Positions 8,211-17,861 are shown, counted from the stretch's first letter. The stretch is DNA of 64,000 nucleotides from Ferrimonas gelatinilytica (GCF_039544205.1 NZ_BAABLF010000030.1:62001-126000); one strand, 5' to 3'. Numbers and translations are program-made. Notes: generated by a model from the sequence alone, not told the origin.

Positions 8211-10832
8211 ATGGCTATGGAATCTTCTGTATCCAAAGCGGTACGCCAAGGATTGCTATTCAGTACCCTCGGAGCGATGGCTTTTGCCGGCGCCGGCACA
8301 GCGCTTGCGGAAGAGGGCGCGGATGTTGAACGTATTGAGGTGACAGGTTCGCGCATTAAACGTACGGACATGGAGGGAGCCTCTCCGGTTTCCGTTATCA
8401 GCGCTGAAGATATGCTGAACACTGGCGAGATGTCGGTTTCCGATATTTTGCGTCAAAGTAACCTCAACACTTTCGGTTCTTTCTCTGAGTCTTCCGGCAG
8501 CACTTGGCAGAGTCAGGCAAACGTTTCTCTGCGTGGTGCCGGTGCTGACCGTACCCTGGTCCTACTCAACGGCAAGCGTATGCCGGGCTCCCCCACCATG
8601 GGCGGTTCAGCCGTCAACCTTAATACCATTCCCACCGCCGCTGTTGAACGCATCGAAGTTCTGACCGATGGGGCTTCCGCTGTCTATGGTTCGGATGCTG
8701 TGGCCGGTGTGGTCAACATCATTCTGAAAAAGGGTTACGAAGGACTTGAGATGTCCATCACCGGCACAGATACCTATCAGCCGGGTGGGGAAGAGTGGAA
8801 AGCCAGCGTTGTTGGCGGTATTGCCAATGACAAGGGAAGCGCGACATTCTCCATTGAGCATCAAGACCGCGCCATTATCTACCAACGTGATCGTTGGTTC
8901 TCCAGCTCAACCAATGTGCTGGCTCCCAATTATGCCGATACAACGGGTGTATCTCTCTACGCTCGTAACTTCCTGGACATGACCACATTTGCCTTCAGTC
9001 CAATGGAAGCATGTAACAACGACAAAATGGTCGGCGGTGGCCACATCTACGATCTTGGCTTGGGCGATTACGCATGTGGTTACGACTACACCTCTGAAGC
9101 GGCCGACCACGCCTCCCGTCAATACACCGCGGGTTATTTCAATGGTGAGTATTACTTAAGCGATGAAATCGCCTTCAATACTCAGGTAATGATGGCGCGG
9201 AACGAGACTTTCGGGCGCTATGCTCCTGCCGCCGGCTGGTTCAATGTCGATGCGGGTCAAGTTGAGATTCAGAACTGGGTCGATGGCAATTTCCTCGGTA
9301 CCAGCACCAACCAAAACGCTGGCCGCGTTTACTACCGCTTTACCGATGTAGGTACCCGTGACTCTACGACCATTGATTGGTCCACCGACATCCAGCTGTC
9401 TCTGACGGGGACCCACGATGCCTTTGACTGGGATTTCACCTACCACTACAACAAGCAGGAGAACAAAAACTTCGGGGAGGGTTACGTTCATCGCCCGACC
9501 GTTGAGGCCCTGGTTAAGTCCGGCGACTTTAAGTTCGGCTCCGAGGGTAACTCCGACGATGTGGTGGCTGCCATCAGTCACGATGTCCTGGCCCAGGACA
9601 CTATGGATTTCCATAACGTGAGCTTTGGTACCAGCTTTGTTGCGGGCTCTCTGCCAGCTGGGGATATCGGCTGGTATGTTGGCGCTGAGTACTCCGAATA
9701 CATCTATGAGGCTCAGGTCGACAAGGAGTCCGCCAACGGTGAAGTTATTGGTTCGTCTGGTAACGGTTCGGGCGGTGATCGTGATGTGTGGGCGGTGTTT
9801 GCTGAATCCTCGATTCCCTTGCTGGATTCTCTGGAACTGAACCTGGCTCTGCGCTACGACGATTATTCGGACTTTGGTAGCAACGTTGCACCCAAAGTCG
9901 CGCTGCGCTACCAGGTTATGGACGGCATGGTATTGCGTGGCTCCTGGGGTCAGGGTTTCCGCGCGCCGGCGCTGTCTGACCTGTACGCTGCGGACTCTTT
10001 CAGCGCTGATTACGCCACCGATTATCACTATTGTGAAGTGACGGGTGTTTCTCGTGAGGAGTGTGCACAGGGGCAGTACGACGTTACTCGGACCGCCAAT
10101 GAAGACTTGGAAGCTGAAACCTCCGATTTCTACAACGTGGGCTGGATCTGGGACATCACCGACAAGTTGAGCACTAAGGTTGAGTACTACAACCTGAAGA
10201 TTGATGACGTCATCACCTTCATCTCCCTCGACTCCATGTTGGTCGAAGAGGCTAACCGTGGTTATGGCAACATCTCAAACGGTGGGCAGATCCTGCGCGC
10301 GGGTGATAACCCGGATGGCCGCATCCTTGAGGCAACTACGCCGCTGGTGAACGGCAATGGATTTGATACCGATGGTATCGATTTCAACATTGCTTATCGC
10401 GGGGCGGAAACCTCTGTCGGGGATTTCGGTACCAACTTCGATTTGACTTGGGTGTTGAACTACAACTCTCCCGAGTACTTTGATGGCCCGGTCAACGATA
10501 TGGTTGGCCGTAATGGGCTGCCCGAGTATCGCTTCACCTGGACCGTTGACTGGCAGCGCGGTGACCACTATGCAGCCATTCAGACTCAGCACATCGATAG
10601 TCAGTATGAGAAGACAGACAACGAAACGTTCGAGTCTAGCGGTCACATCGCTTCTTATACTACTTACGACTTTACTTACACCTACAGCGGTCCGTGGAAC
10701 GGAAGTATCACTGCAGCGGTTCGGAATATCACCGATGAAGATCCGCGCTTGGATAGCAACCTGACCTATGACTCCGCTCTGTACAGCTTGTACGGTCGCA
10801 CTTACTTGTTGACCTACACCCAGAAGTTCTAA
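8211..10832 (+). CDS. TonB-dependent outer-membrane receptor, paralogue 2
   Basis: 873-residue receptor of the same subgroup as the one at 5213. Signal peptide (MAMESSVSKAVRQG..., cleavage after GTALA), TonB-box-like VERIEVTG, plug start GSRIKRTDMEGASPV, RIEVLTDGASAVYGSDAVAGVVNI, then the barrel, with GSWGQGFRAPALSDLYA and the final strand YLLTYTQKF ending in Phe. The two proteins are alike in the plug but diverge in the barrel loops, so they probably import different members of one substrate class. Separate leader and terminator imply independent control. Substrate not known. Confidence 0.92.
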   Translation: MAMESSVSKAVRQGLLFSTLGAMAFAGAGTALAEEGADVERIEVTGSRIKRTDMEGASPVSVISAEDMLNTGEMSVSDILRQSNLNTFGSFSESSGSTWQSQANVSLRGAGADRTLVLLNGKRMPGSPTMGGSAVNLNTIPTAAVERIEVLTDGASAVYGSDAVAGVVNIILKKGYEGLEMSITGTDTYQPGGEEWKASVVGGIANDKGSATFSIEHQDRAIIYQRDRWFSSSTNVLAPNYADTTGVSLYARNFLDMTTFAFSPMEACNNDKMVGGGHIYDLGLGDYACGYDYTSEAADHASRQYTAGYFNGEYYLSDEIAFNTQVMMARNETFGRYAPAAGWFNVDAGQVEIQNWVDGNFLGTSTNQNAGRVYYRFTDVGTRDSTTIDWSTDIQLSLTGTHDAFDWDFTYHYNKQENKNFGEGYVHRPTVEALVKSGDFKFGSEGNSDDVVAAISHDVLAQDTMDFHNVSFGTSFVAGSLPAGDIGWYVGAEYSEYIYEAQVDKESANGEVIGSSGNGSGGDRDVWAVFAESSIPLLDSLELNLALRYDDYSDFGSNVAPKVALRYQVMDGMVLRGSWGQGFRAPALSDLYAADSFSADYATDYHYCEVTGVSREECAQGQYDVTRTANEDLEAETSDFYNVGWIWDITDKLSTKVEYYNLKIDDVITFISLDSMLVEEANRGYGNISNGGQILRAGDNPDGRILEATTPLVNGNGFDTDGIDFNIAYRGAETSVGDFGTNFDLTWVLNYNSPEYFDGPVNDMVGRNGLPEYRFTWTVDWQRGDHYAAIQTQHIDSQYEKTDNETFESSGHIASYTTYDFTYTYSGPWNGSITAAVRNITDEDPRLDSNLTYDSALYSLYGRTYLLTYTQKF

Positions 10833-10853
10833 GTACTTCTAAATACTGTCAAA

Positions 10854-10880
10854 AAAGGGCCCTTCGGGGCCCTTTCTGTT
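10854..10880 (+). terminator. Intrinsic terminator after the second TonB-dependent receptor
   Basis: Stem AAAGGGCCC (10854-10862) with GGGCCCTTT (10867-10875), TTCG tetraloop, then a T-rich tail. Confidence 0.92.
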
Positions 10881-10999
10881 TTTACTATTGCAGCTAGCTG
10901 CTCGTCCCGGGGTGATAGGTTCTCACTCATGTATTTGAGAATATGATCCAACACAGATGGGTTAGGCTTGCAGTAACGGGTAGAAGTGAAATCAGGAGA

Positions 11000-11779
11000 A
11001 TGAAGGTGTCCCTATCCCAAAGAGTAATCGCCGCCTTGGCGACAGTGGCCCTTGGACTGACCGGTTGTAGTCTCACCGGTGAGAGTGCTCCATCGCCCTA
11101 CGAGGGGCAATGGATCGTCAGCAGTGTCAATGGCGAGACTTTCATAGGGCCGCCAACGACACCCTATTTAACCATCGAGTCGGGACAGCTCAGCGCCGAT
11201 CTAGGCTGCAATCGATTCAGCGGGTCGTGGCCGGAGCCGGGTGAGCCCTTTGGGCCCGTGATCAGCACCCGCAAAGGCTGCCCGGAACCGCTGGCCAGCG
11301 CGGAGCAGGCGCTTACCTCGGCGCTGGCCTCCGCCAACGGTTACCGGATCCATTACGACCGGCTGCAGATCCTCGCCGGCGAGCGGGTGGTGCTGGAGGG
11401 GTACCGGGCCGCGCCCCTGAGTCAGTGGCTACCGCTCAGCGGTGAATACTCGCTGACCTACCTCAAGGGGGTGGAAAGGATCCACGACCTGTTCGGGGGG
11501 CGTCCACCCTACCTGGAGCTGACTTTGGACCGCGCAAAGGCGGAGGGAAACTCCGGCTGTAACCAGTATTTCGCCGAGCCGGTAGCCGCGGGTCAGGCGT
11601 TGAGTCTCACCCCCGCGGGGATGACTCTGATGGCCTGTCAGCCGGCGCTGATGGAGCAGGAGCAGGCGTTGATGCGCCACTTTGCCGAGGCGAACCGAAC
11701 TCTGTTAGAGGGGGAGCGGCTGCAGTGGTGGCGGGATGAAACCCTGTTGTTGGAGTTTGTCCGTAGCGGGGAAGAGTAG
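11000..11779 (+). CDS. META-domain (HslJ-like) lipoprotein with two repeats
   Basis: About 259 residues starting MKVSLSQRVIAALATVALGL with lipobox LTGC, so a predicted lipoprotein. Two copies of the META/HslJ fold follow: the first contains PYLTIESGQLSADLGCNRFSG, the second PYLELTLDRAKAEGNSGCNQYFA and the GMTLMACQPALMEQEQALM segment. In E. coli HslJ is a small heat-inducible outer-membrane-associated protein linked to novobiocin tolerance; the role of two-domain forms is not established. ATG 11000 is chosen because CAGGAGA lies just upstream, giving a proper lipoprotein signal; longer starts do not. Confidence 0.85.
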   Translation: MKVSLSQRVIAALATVALGLTGCSLTGESAPSPYEGQWIVSSVNGETFIGPPTTPYLTIESGQLSADLGCNRFSGSWPEPGEPFGPVISTRKGCPEPLASAEQALTSALASANGYRIHYDRLQILAGERVVLEGYRAAPLSQWLPLSGEYSLTYLKGVERIHDLFGGRPPYLELTLDRAKAEGNSGCNQYFAEPVAAGQALSLTPAGMTLMACQPALMEQEQALMRHFAEANRTLLEGERLQWWRDETLLLEFVRSGEE

Positions 11780-11843
11780 AGAGTATCCCGCTTGGGCCCG
11801 CCCCAGGCTATAGTTGAGGTTTCGCCGTAGTCGTGAGGCAGTT

Positions 11844-12257
11844 ATGCAGTATGGCGGGTTCTGGTTACGGTTGTTGGCGGGGGTGATCGATACCTTACTG
11901 CTGATGGCCGTTTTGACGCCGGGCATCACCCTGGTGTTTGGTCAATCCCTGGCGCAATCGTCGCTGTTGGCCAAGGCCGTCAGCTACCTGCTGCCCGCCA
12001 TCGCCGTGATCATCTTCTGGGTTCAGCGCTCAGCCACACCGGGTAAATCGTTACTTCGGCTGCGCATTGTCAATGCCGATGGTGGCGGTACACCCACTAA
12101 GCGCCAGCTGGTTGTCCGCTACCTGGGCTACTACATCGCCACCCTGCCGCTGTTTCTCGGCTTGTTCTGGATCGCCTGGGATCCCCGCAAGCAGGGCTGG
12201 CATGACAAACTCAGCCAGACCCTGGTCGTGCGGGATCCCCCCAATCGGCGCACCTAG
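11844..12257 (+). CDS. RDD family membrane protein
   Basis: Small integral membrane protein (about 137 residues) of the RDD family. It opens with YGGFWLRLLAGVIDTLLL, where Arg and Asp of the first helix are the family's signature residues, then a second helix (AVSYLLPAIAVIIFWVQ), the conserved TPGKSLLRLRIVNADGG segment, and a third helix before WHDKLSQTLVV. ATG 11844 follows GTGAGGCAG; an upstream TTG at 11814 has no ribosome-binding site. Function of RDD proteins is mostly unknown, with some linked to ion transport. Confidence 0.85.
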   Translation: MQYGGFWLRLLAGVIDTLLLMAVLTPGITLVFGQSLAQSSLLAKAVSYLLPAIAVIIFWVQRSATPGKSLLRLRIVNADGGGTPTKRQLVVRYLGYYIATLPLFLGLFWIAWDPRKQGWHDKLSQTLVVRDPPNRRT

Positions 12258-12375
12258 ATCGGAGTTCCTCGGCGGGAGTTCCTAGTTGCTAGAACCGCGG
12301 CTCCCGTCGCTAACTGCTCGTAACCTTCCGCTCATAGGAACTCGCGCCCAGGAACCAGGAACTCGAACCTAGAAC
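12253..12375. repeat. Intergenic cluster of short repeated words (GGAACTC / GAGTTCC / TAGAACC)
   Basis: Between the RDD and acyl-CoA synthetase genes are several copies of GAGTTCCT and its complement AGGAACTC, with TAGAACC, CTAGAACC and CCAGGAACC words interspersed. The end CCTAGATCGGAGTTCCT (12253-12269) recurs inverted at 22499-22515 with one mismatch. This looks like a dispersed non-coding repeat; no transposase is nearby. Confidence 0.5.
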
Positions 12376-12381
12376 CCGGAT

Positions 12382-13959
12382 TCAGTGTCTCAGGGCCCGG
12401 CGTAGGATCTTTCCAACCGCCGTCTTGGGCAGGCTTTGCATCTGAACGAACTTGCGGGGGATCTTAAAGCCCGCCAGCTTTGTTCGGCAAAATGCCCGTA
12501 AAGCCGGTATGTCCATCTCCCCCTCGGTCACCAGGTAGGCCACCACCTTCTCGTCACTGTGGCGATCCGGTTCTCCCACCACCGCAGCCTCCAGCACCCC
12601 CGGGGCCTGAGTAAGCACATCTTCCACCTCATTGGGGTAGACGTTAAAGCCGGACACCAGGATCACGTCTTTCTTGCGGTCGACGATGGTGATGTAGCCG
12701 TCATCATTGATGGTGGCGATATCCCCGGTGCGCAGCCAGCCCTCCTGGTCGAGGACCGTGGCGGTCTCCTCCGGCATGTTCCAGTACCCTGCCATCACCT
12801 GGGGGCCGCGCAAACACAGCTCTCCCTCGTGGCGGGCGGTGGTGCCGTCGTCATTAATCAGTTTCACTTCAGTATCGATCAGTGCCGGCCCTATGGTGCC
12901 AAGGCGAACCTGGTCGATGGGGTTCAGGCACACCACCGGGGAGGCCTCGGAGAGACCGTACCCTTCGGCAATGAGGCATCCGGTGGTTTTGTGCCACACG
13001 TCGGCAGCCACCGAGGTCAGGGCGGTGCCACCGGAGATGGTTAACTTGAGGGCGCTGAAGTCCAGCTGCCGGAAGGCCTCCAATCGACATAAACCGACGA
13101 ACAGGGTGTTGAGTCCGGCCATGCCGGTAAAGCGGAAGGGTTTGATCTGTTCCACGAAGCCCGGCAGGTCCCGCGGATTCGGGATCAACACGTTGAGGCT
13201 GCCCCGGGCGAAGAAGGTGATCAGGTTCACCGTAAAGGCATAGATATGGTAAAGGGGCAGGGGAACAATGAAGATCTCCTCTCCCTGGCGGCAGGTATCT
13301 CCCAGCCTAGCCAGGACCTGGCGCGCGTTGGCCAGCAGGTTGGCGTGGCTCAGCATGGCACCCTTGGCGACGCCGGTGGTTCCACCGGTGTACTGCAGCG
13401 CCGCGAGCTGGCTTGGCGCTATGGTGGGCGTCTGCAGGGGCAGCGATTCGGCCAGTGCCTGTTCCCAACACGCCATCAGACTCAGGGCGCCGTCGATGGC
13501 GTCGCTGGCCGGCTGTGGCTGGTGAAAGTCCTTCGCCGAGGTGGTCATCACATGGCGGATCTGGGTTTGGGACAGTGCCTTGGCCGCGGTGGCGGCGAGA
13601 TCGCCATAGATCACCAGCGCCTTGGCACCGCTGTCCTGCCACTGGTGAGCCATCTCATCGGCGGTGTAAAGGGGACTGGTGTTGACGATCACCAATCCGG
13701 CACGCAGTGCGGCGTAAGCGGCAATAGGGAGCTGCATCAGGTTGGGCAGGCACAGGGCGATGCGATCGCCAGGCTCAAGCTCAGTGTGATGCTGAAAATA
13801 GGCGGCCAGGGCACCGCTGAACCGCTCGACCTCGGTGAAGGTGAGGGACTTACCCAGGGCGCTAAACGCGGGCTTATCCGCGAAGCGTGCACAGGTGTCG
13901 GTGATCATTGCCGCGAGATCGGTGGCGGAGGTGAGTTCAACGGGGTGGTCGTAAGCCAT
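12382..13959 (-). CDS. FadD-like long-chain fatty acyl-CoA ligase (AMP-binding family)
   Basis: Adenylate-forming enzyme of about 525 residues that activates a carboxylic acid with ATP and loads it onto CoA. It carries the phosphate-binding loop YTGGTTGVAKGAMLSH (about 175-190), the GYGLSEASPVV motif, GWLRTGDIA, and the C-terminal DRKKDVILVSGFNVYPNEVED and KTAVGKILRR segments with the catalytic Lys. Sequence around these motifs resembles E. coli FadD strongly, so a long-chain fatty acid is the likely substrate, but related paralogues differ in chain preference. The start at 13959 (MAYDHPVEL) is chosen by domain fit; the frame is open further upstream without family features. It stands alone on the minus strand, divergent from fhs. 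Confidence 0.88.
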   Translation of the reverse strand: MAYDHPVELTSATDLAAMITDTCARFADKPAFSALGKSLTFTEVERFSGALAAYFQHHTELEPGDRIALCLPNLMQLPIAAYAALRAGLVIVNTSPLYTADEMAHQWQDSGAKALVIYGDLAATAAKALSQTQIRHVMTTSAKDFHQPQPASDAIDGALSLMACWEQALAESLPLQTPTIAPSQLAALQYTGGTTGVAKGAMLSHANLLANARQVLARLGDTCRQGEEIFIVPLPLYHIYAFTVNLITFFARGSLNVLIPNPRDLPGFVEQIKPFRFTGMAGLNTLFVGLCRLEAFRQLDFSALKLTISGGTALTSVAADVWHKTTGCLIAEGYGLSEASPVVCLNPIDQVRLGTIGPALIDTEVKLINDDGTTARHEGELCLRGPQVMAGYWNMPEETATVLDQEGWLRTGDIATINDDGYITIVDRKKDVILVSGFNVYPNEVEDVLTQAPGVLEAAVVGEPDRHSDEKVVAYLVTEGEMDIPALRAFCRTKLAGFKIPRKFVQMQSLPKTAVGKILRRALRH

Positions 13960-14176
13960 GGGGCGCTCACTGTCTGTTTCTGTTGTGTCCGCAAACCTTA
14001 CGCCCGTGATCCTGGGGTGGCAACCTTGTGAGCCGGGTTCATCGCCCGAAAGCGTGATGGCGGCGAGGTTTCTCCCTCTTGCTGTCGGTCCGGCGGGGTG
14101 ATTGCGATACACTTTTGACCGATTTTGGCGAACCGACCCTCCTGTTATCGCCCTCTTGTCAAAGGAAGTGCCCATT

Positions 14177-15919
14177 ATGAGATCCGATCTGACCCTCTCC
14201 CGCCAGGCCAAACTGCAGCCGATCCAGACCATTGCCGAACAGGCGGGGATCCTGCCCGAAGAGTTGATCCCCTATGGTGAGCACAAGGCGAAGATCCGCT
14301 TCTCTTTGCTGGATCGACTGGCCGATGCGCCCCAGGGCAAGCTGGTGCTGGTGACTGCCATCACGCCGACTCCCCTGGGTGAGGGCAAGACGGTGACCAC
14401 CATAGGTTTGGCCCAGGGGCTCAAGCGAGTGGGTCAGCGTGCCATGGCCTGCATCCGCCAACCCTCCATGGGTCCGGTATTCGGCGTCAAGGGGGGCGCT
14501 GCCGGTGGCGGCTACAGCCAGGTGGCACCGATGGAGGAGTTGAACCTGCACCTGACCGGTGATATCCACGCGGTTTCCGCAGCGCATAACCTGGCGGCGG
14601 CGGCCATCGATGCCCGGGCGTTCCACGAACAGAAACTGGGGGACGCCTTCGAGCCCAAAACTGGCCTGCCGAGACTGGATATCGACCCGGAACGGATCGT
14701 CTGGAACCGGGTGGTGGATATCAATGATCGCACTCTGCGTAAGATCACCATCGGCCACAACGCCCCGGGCTCCAGTGCCAATGGGTTGGAGCGGGAGAGT
14801 GGTTTCGATATTACTGCCGCCTCCGAACTGATGGCAATCCTGGCGTTGGCGAAGGATCTGGCCGATCTGCGCCGTCGTCTTGGCCGGGTGGTACTGGCCT
14901 ACCGCCACAGCGGTGAGCCGGTCAGCGCCGAGGATATCGGGGTTGCCGGGGCGATGGCGGCGATCCTGCGTGACGCAGCCCAGCCGAACCTGATGCAGAC
15001 CCTGGAGGGGGTGCCGACCCTGGTCCACGCAGGTCCCTTTGCCAACATCGCCCATGGTAACTCCTCCATCATCGCCGACCGTATGGCGTTGAGGCTGGCG
15101 GATGTGGTGGTGACCGAGGGGGGCTTCGGCTCCGACATGGGGTTTGAAAAAGCGTGCAACATCAAAGCCCGGGCCGCGGAACGTCATCCGGATGCTGCCG
15201 TGGTGGTGGCCACACTGCGTGGCCTCAAGGCCAACAGCGACAAGTACGATCTGCGTCCTGGCCAGCCTATGCCGGAAGCGATCTTTGCCCCGGACACGGC
15301 AGCGCTGGAAGCGGGTTTTGCCAACCTGGAGTGGCACATCAACAATGTTAAAGGGTACGGCATCCCGACGGTGGTGGCGATCAATCGCTTTCCGCAAGAC
15401 ACTGATGAGGAGCTTGAGTGGCTTGCTCGTCGGGTGCAGGCGCTGGGGGCGAGCGTGGCGATCTCCGATGCCTTCAGCCGGGGTGGTGCCGGCGCCGAGC
15501 AGCTGGCCGAGCGGGTGCTGCAGGCCCTGGGGCAGCCGGCGGAGTTTAAGTATCTTTATGACGTCGATGCGGATCTGACCACCAAGCTGACCACCTTGGC
15601 CCAGGCCGGTTATGGTGGCGAGGGGATAGCCCTGTCACAGAGCGCCGAGTCTGACCTGGCGTCCCTGACAACACTGGGCTTTGGTCACCTGCCGCTGTGT
15701 ATGGCGAAGACCCCCGCCTCCATCAGCCATGACCCTGGACTCAAGGGGGCGCCCAGTGGCTTTACGGTGCCGGTTCGTGCTTTGCGGCTCTGTGCCGGCG
15801 CTGGCTTTATCTACGCGCTGACCGGCAACGTCATGACCATGCCGGGGCTGTCTGAGCGCCCGGCCTACCTCAACATCGACATCGATGATGAGGGTCAGAT
15901 CATCGGCATCGACGAGTGA
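14177..15919 (+). CDS. fhs: Formate--tetrahydrofolate ligase
   Basis: Makes 10-formyl-tetrahydrofolate from formate, THF and ATP in one-carbon metabolism. The protein has 580 residues, typical for the family. Visible are the nucleotide-binding TPTPLGEGKTVTTIGLAQG, RQPSMGPVFGVKGGAAGGGYSQV, the NLHLTGDIHAV stretch, and the C-terminal TMPGLSERPAYLNID. ATG 14177 is preceded by AAAGGAAG. It is the only one-carbon gene nearby. The enzyme also scavenges formate, which may matter for an organism using formate as electron donor, but nothing in the context shows this. Confidence 0.96.
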   Translation: MRSDLTLSRQAKLQPIQTIAEQAGILPEELIPYGEHKAKIRFSLLDRLADAPQGKLVLVTAITPTPLGEGKTVTTIGLAQGLKRVGQRAMACIRQPSMGPVFGVKGGAAGGGYSQVAPMEELNLHLTGDIHAVSAAHNLAAAAIDARAFHEQKLGDAFEPKTGLPRLDIDPERIVWNRVVDINDRTLRKITIGHNAPGSSANGLERESGFDITAASELMAILALAKDLADLRRRLGRVVLAYRHSGEPVSAEDIGVAGAMAAILRDAAQPNLMQTLEGVPTLVHAGPFANIAHGNSSIIADRMALRLADVVVTEGGFGSDMGFEKACNIKARAAERHPDAAVVVATLRGLKANSDKYDLRPGQPMPEAIFAPDTAALEAGFANLEWHINNVKGYGIPTVVAINRFPQDTDEELEWLARRVQALGASVAISDAFSRGGAGAEQLAERVLQALGQPAEFKYLYDVDADLTTKLTTLAQAGYGGEGIALSQSAESDLASLTTLGFGHLPLCMAKTPASISHDPGLKGAPSGFTVPVRALRLCAGAGFIYALTGNVMTMPGLSERPAYLNIDIDDEGQIIGIDE

Positions 15920-15966
15920 CGCTTTCCTATCTCCTGCCTTAAACGACGCCCTAAACCTTGGGCGTC

Positions 15967-16530
15967 CTGCACGATCGCGGGGTCATTGGGGCCTCGCCGT
16001 TTGCACGTCGGCCCGATACCGTTGTTGCCAAACCTGAAAACCACTGACAACAACGTCACTGTGACTGCTCCGTTAGGCGAGAATGCCTCTCGCTCAAGGG
16101 CTTAGTTGGCACCTGCCTGAGCCAGAGTCTAGGCTGAGAAACGTCACTGTGAATCTCCGTCATTATTATGAGTGACCTGCTGTGGGACCCGGCATAATTC
16201 CGGTTCTTCGGCTCTGACGACAGGGCGTCAAGGTGCCAGTGGTCCCCGCCGTTACCGGGGTGGTGACGTCCGTGAGCGGTGCGATATCGAGCATTGAGCG
16301 CAGCGCGCTGTCATTGAAATAAAATTACCGGGGTTAAGTCCGGAAATGACAAATAACACAGTGGCATAGGTCAAAGTCAATCCGAATACTGTGACCGTAA
16401 TCGAGTTATTTATCCATAGCTTATGGTTATAGTTGGGCGGCGGCAGGGAATGATCTGCCTTGCTGCACAAGCCATTCAATGACGTTGGCAGGCTGCCAAC
16501 GTCACTACCGTGTTGAGTCGCGATAACGTC
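15967..16530 (+). promoter_or_regulatory. Long repeat-bearing leader upstream of nqrA
   Basis: About 565 bases without a gene. It holds a weak inverted repeat just before it (GACGCCC/GGGCGTC, 15945-15966, no T tail). Two exact 13-base copies of AACGTCACTGTGA lie at 16052-16064 and 16140-16152, and a third partial copy, AACGTCACT, at 16498-16506. The end of the region has a perfect inverted repeat TGACGTTGGCAG-G-CTGCCAACGTCA (16480-16504), 26 bases before the nqrA ATG. This looks like a regulated promoter with repeated protein-binding sites; the regulator is not identified. Confidence 0.55.
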
Positions 16531-17859
16531 ATGATAAAAATAGAAAAAGGTTTGGACATTCCCATCATTGGGCAACCCGATCCTAGTCTCGACGGTCACC
16601 GGAGCCCCCAGTTTGTCGGGGTCCTGGGTGAGGAACATAAGGGGATGAAGCCCTCCATGCTGGTTGAGGTGGGGGACTGGGTGAAGAAGGGCCAGGGACT
16701 CTTCCAGGACAAGAAGCGTCCCGGTGTGACCCACACCGCCCCCGCTGCCGGCCGTATCCATGCCATCCACCGGGGTGATCGGCGTGTGCTGCAATCGGTG
16801 GTTATTGCCGTAGAGGGTGATGACGCCATTCACTTCTCCCCCCCCAGCCAGCTGAACCGGGACTCAATTCAACATCTGCTGCAGGAGAGCGGTTTGTGGA
16901 CCGCGCTGAGGACCCGTCCCTTCTCCCGGGTTCCCGAACCTGGCTCGGTCCCGGCTGGGATCTTCGTCAGTGTGATGGATACCGCGCCCCTGGCGGCGGA
17001 TCCCCGTCTTATTATTGCGCCGGAGATGGCGGCATTTCGCTATGGCCTGGAACTGCTTACCCATCTGACAGACGGTGCTGTTTACCTTTGTCATGGTGGC
17101 GAAGGTCCAGTGCTGGAGTCGGCTATCGAGGGCGTCGAGTGCCACGGATTTTTCGGGCCACACCCCGCGGGCTTGGTCGGCACACATATCCACAAACTGC
17201 TGCCGGTGAGCCTGCAGCGGCAGGTGTGGCATATCGGCTACCAGGACGTGATTGCCGTCGGCAAGTTGTTCAAGACGGGTGAGCTATACACCGACAGGGT
17301 GATCGCCCTTACCGGCCCCCAGGTGGCGCGCCCACGACTGATCCACACCTGTTTGGGGGCCGACATCGCCTCCATTACCGAGGGTGAGTTGATCGAGGGC
17401 AATAACCGCGTCCTTTCCGGTTCCATCCTCTCCAGTCATCACGCCACCGGCCCGCACGGTTTCCTTGGCCGGTTCCATAACCAGGTTACGGTGCTCAAGG
17501 AGGGCTACAACCGTCGCAGCTTCGGCTGGATCGGCCAGGGCCGAAAACGCTTCTCCCTCTACCGTTCCATCACCACCCTGCTGTCACGTCCGAAAGCGTA
17601 CGATATGACCACCGATTCCGGCGGGATCAATCGGCCGATCATGGCTTACGGACGCTTCGATGACCTCAGTCCGCTGGATCTCGAGCCGACCCTGCTGTTG
17701 CGGGATCTGGTGACCCGGGATACAGACGAGGCCCAACTGCTTGGGGCGTTGGAGCTGGATGAGGAAGATCTCGCCCTATTCACCTTTGCCTGCCCGGGCA
17801 AGTATGACTACGGCGCCGAACTGCGCGCCTGTCTGGATCTTATCGAGAAGGAGGGCTGA
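16531..17859 (+). CDS. nqrA: Na+-translocating NADH:quinone reductase subunit A
   Basis: Peripheral cytoplasmic subunit of Na+-NQR, the respiratory complex that oxidises NADH, reduces quinone and pumps sodium. About 442 residues beginning MIKIEKGLDIPIIGQP, the standard NqrA N-terminus, which fixes the start at 16531. The EVGDWVKKGQGLFQDKKRPGV segment is the biotinyl-lipoyl-like fold found in NqrA and RnfC. It lacks the Fe-S cysteines of RnfC, which separates it from Rnf. No clear Shine-Dalgarno is visible. nqrB starts two bases after the stop. Confidence 0.96.
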   Translation: MIKIEKGLDIPIIGQPDPSLDGHRSPQFVGVLGEEHKGMKPSMLVEVGDWVKKGQGLFQDKKRPGVTHTAPAAGRIHAIHRGDRRVLQSVVIAVEGDDAIHFSPPSQLNRDSIQHLLQESGLWTALRTRPFSRVPEPGSVPAGIFVSVMDTAPLAADPRLIIAPEMAAFRYGLELLTHLTDGAVYLCHGGEGPVLESAIEGVECHGFFGPHPAGLVGTHIHKLLPVSLQRQVWHIGYQDVIAVGKLFKTGELYTDRVIALTGPQVARPRLIHTCLGADIASITEGELIEGNNRVLSGSILSSHHATGPHGFLGRFHNQVTVLKEGYNRRSFGWIGQGRKRFSLYRSITTLLSRPKAYDMTTDSGGINRPIMAYGRFDDLSPLDLEPTLLLRDLVTRDTDEAQLLGALELDEEDLALFTFACPGKYDYGAELRACLDLIEKEG

Positions 17860-17861
17860 GG

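Noticed and set aside
15945..15966. GACGCCC/GGGCGTC hairpin as the fhs terminator
   Set aside because: No T run follows (CTGCACG), so intrinsic termination is not supported; mentioned only as a weak inverted repeat.
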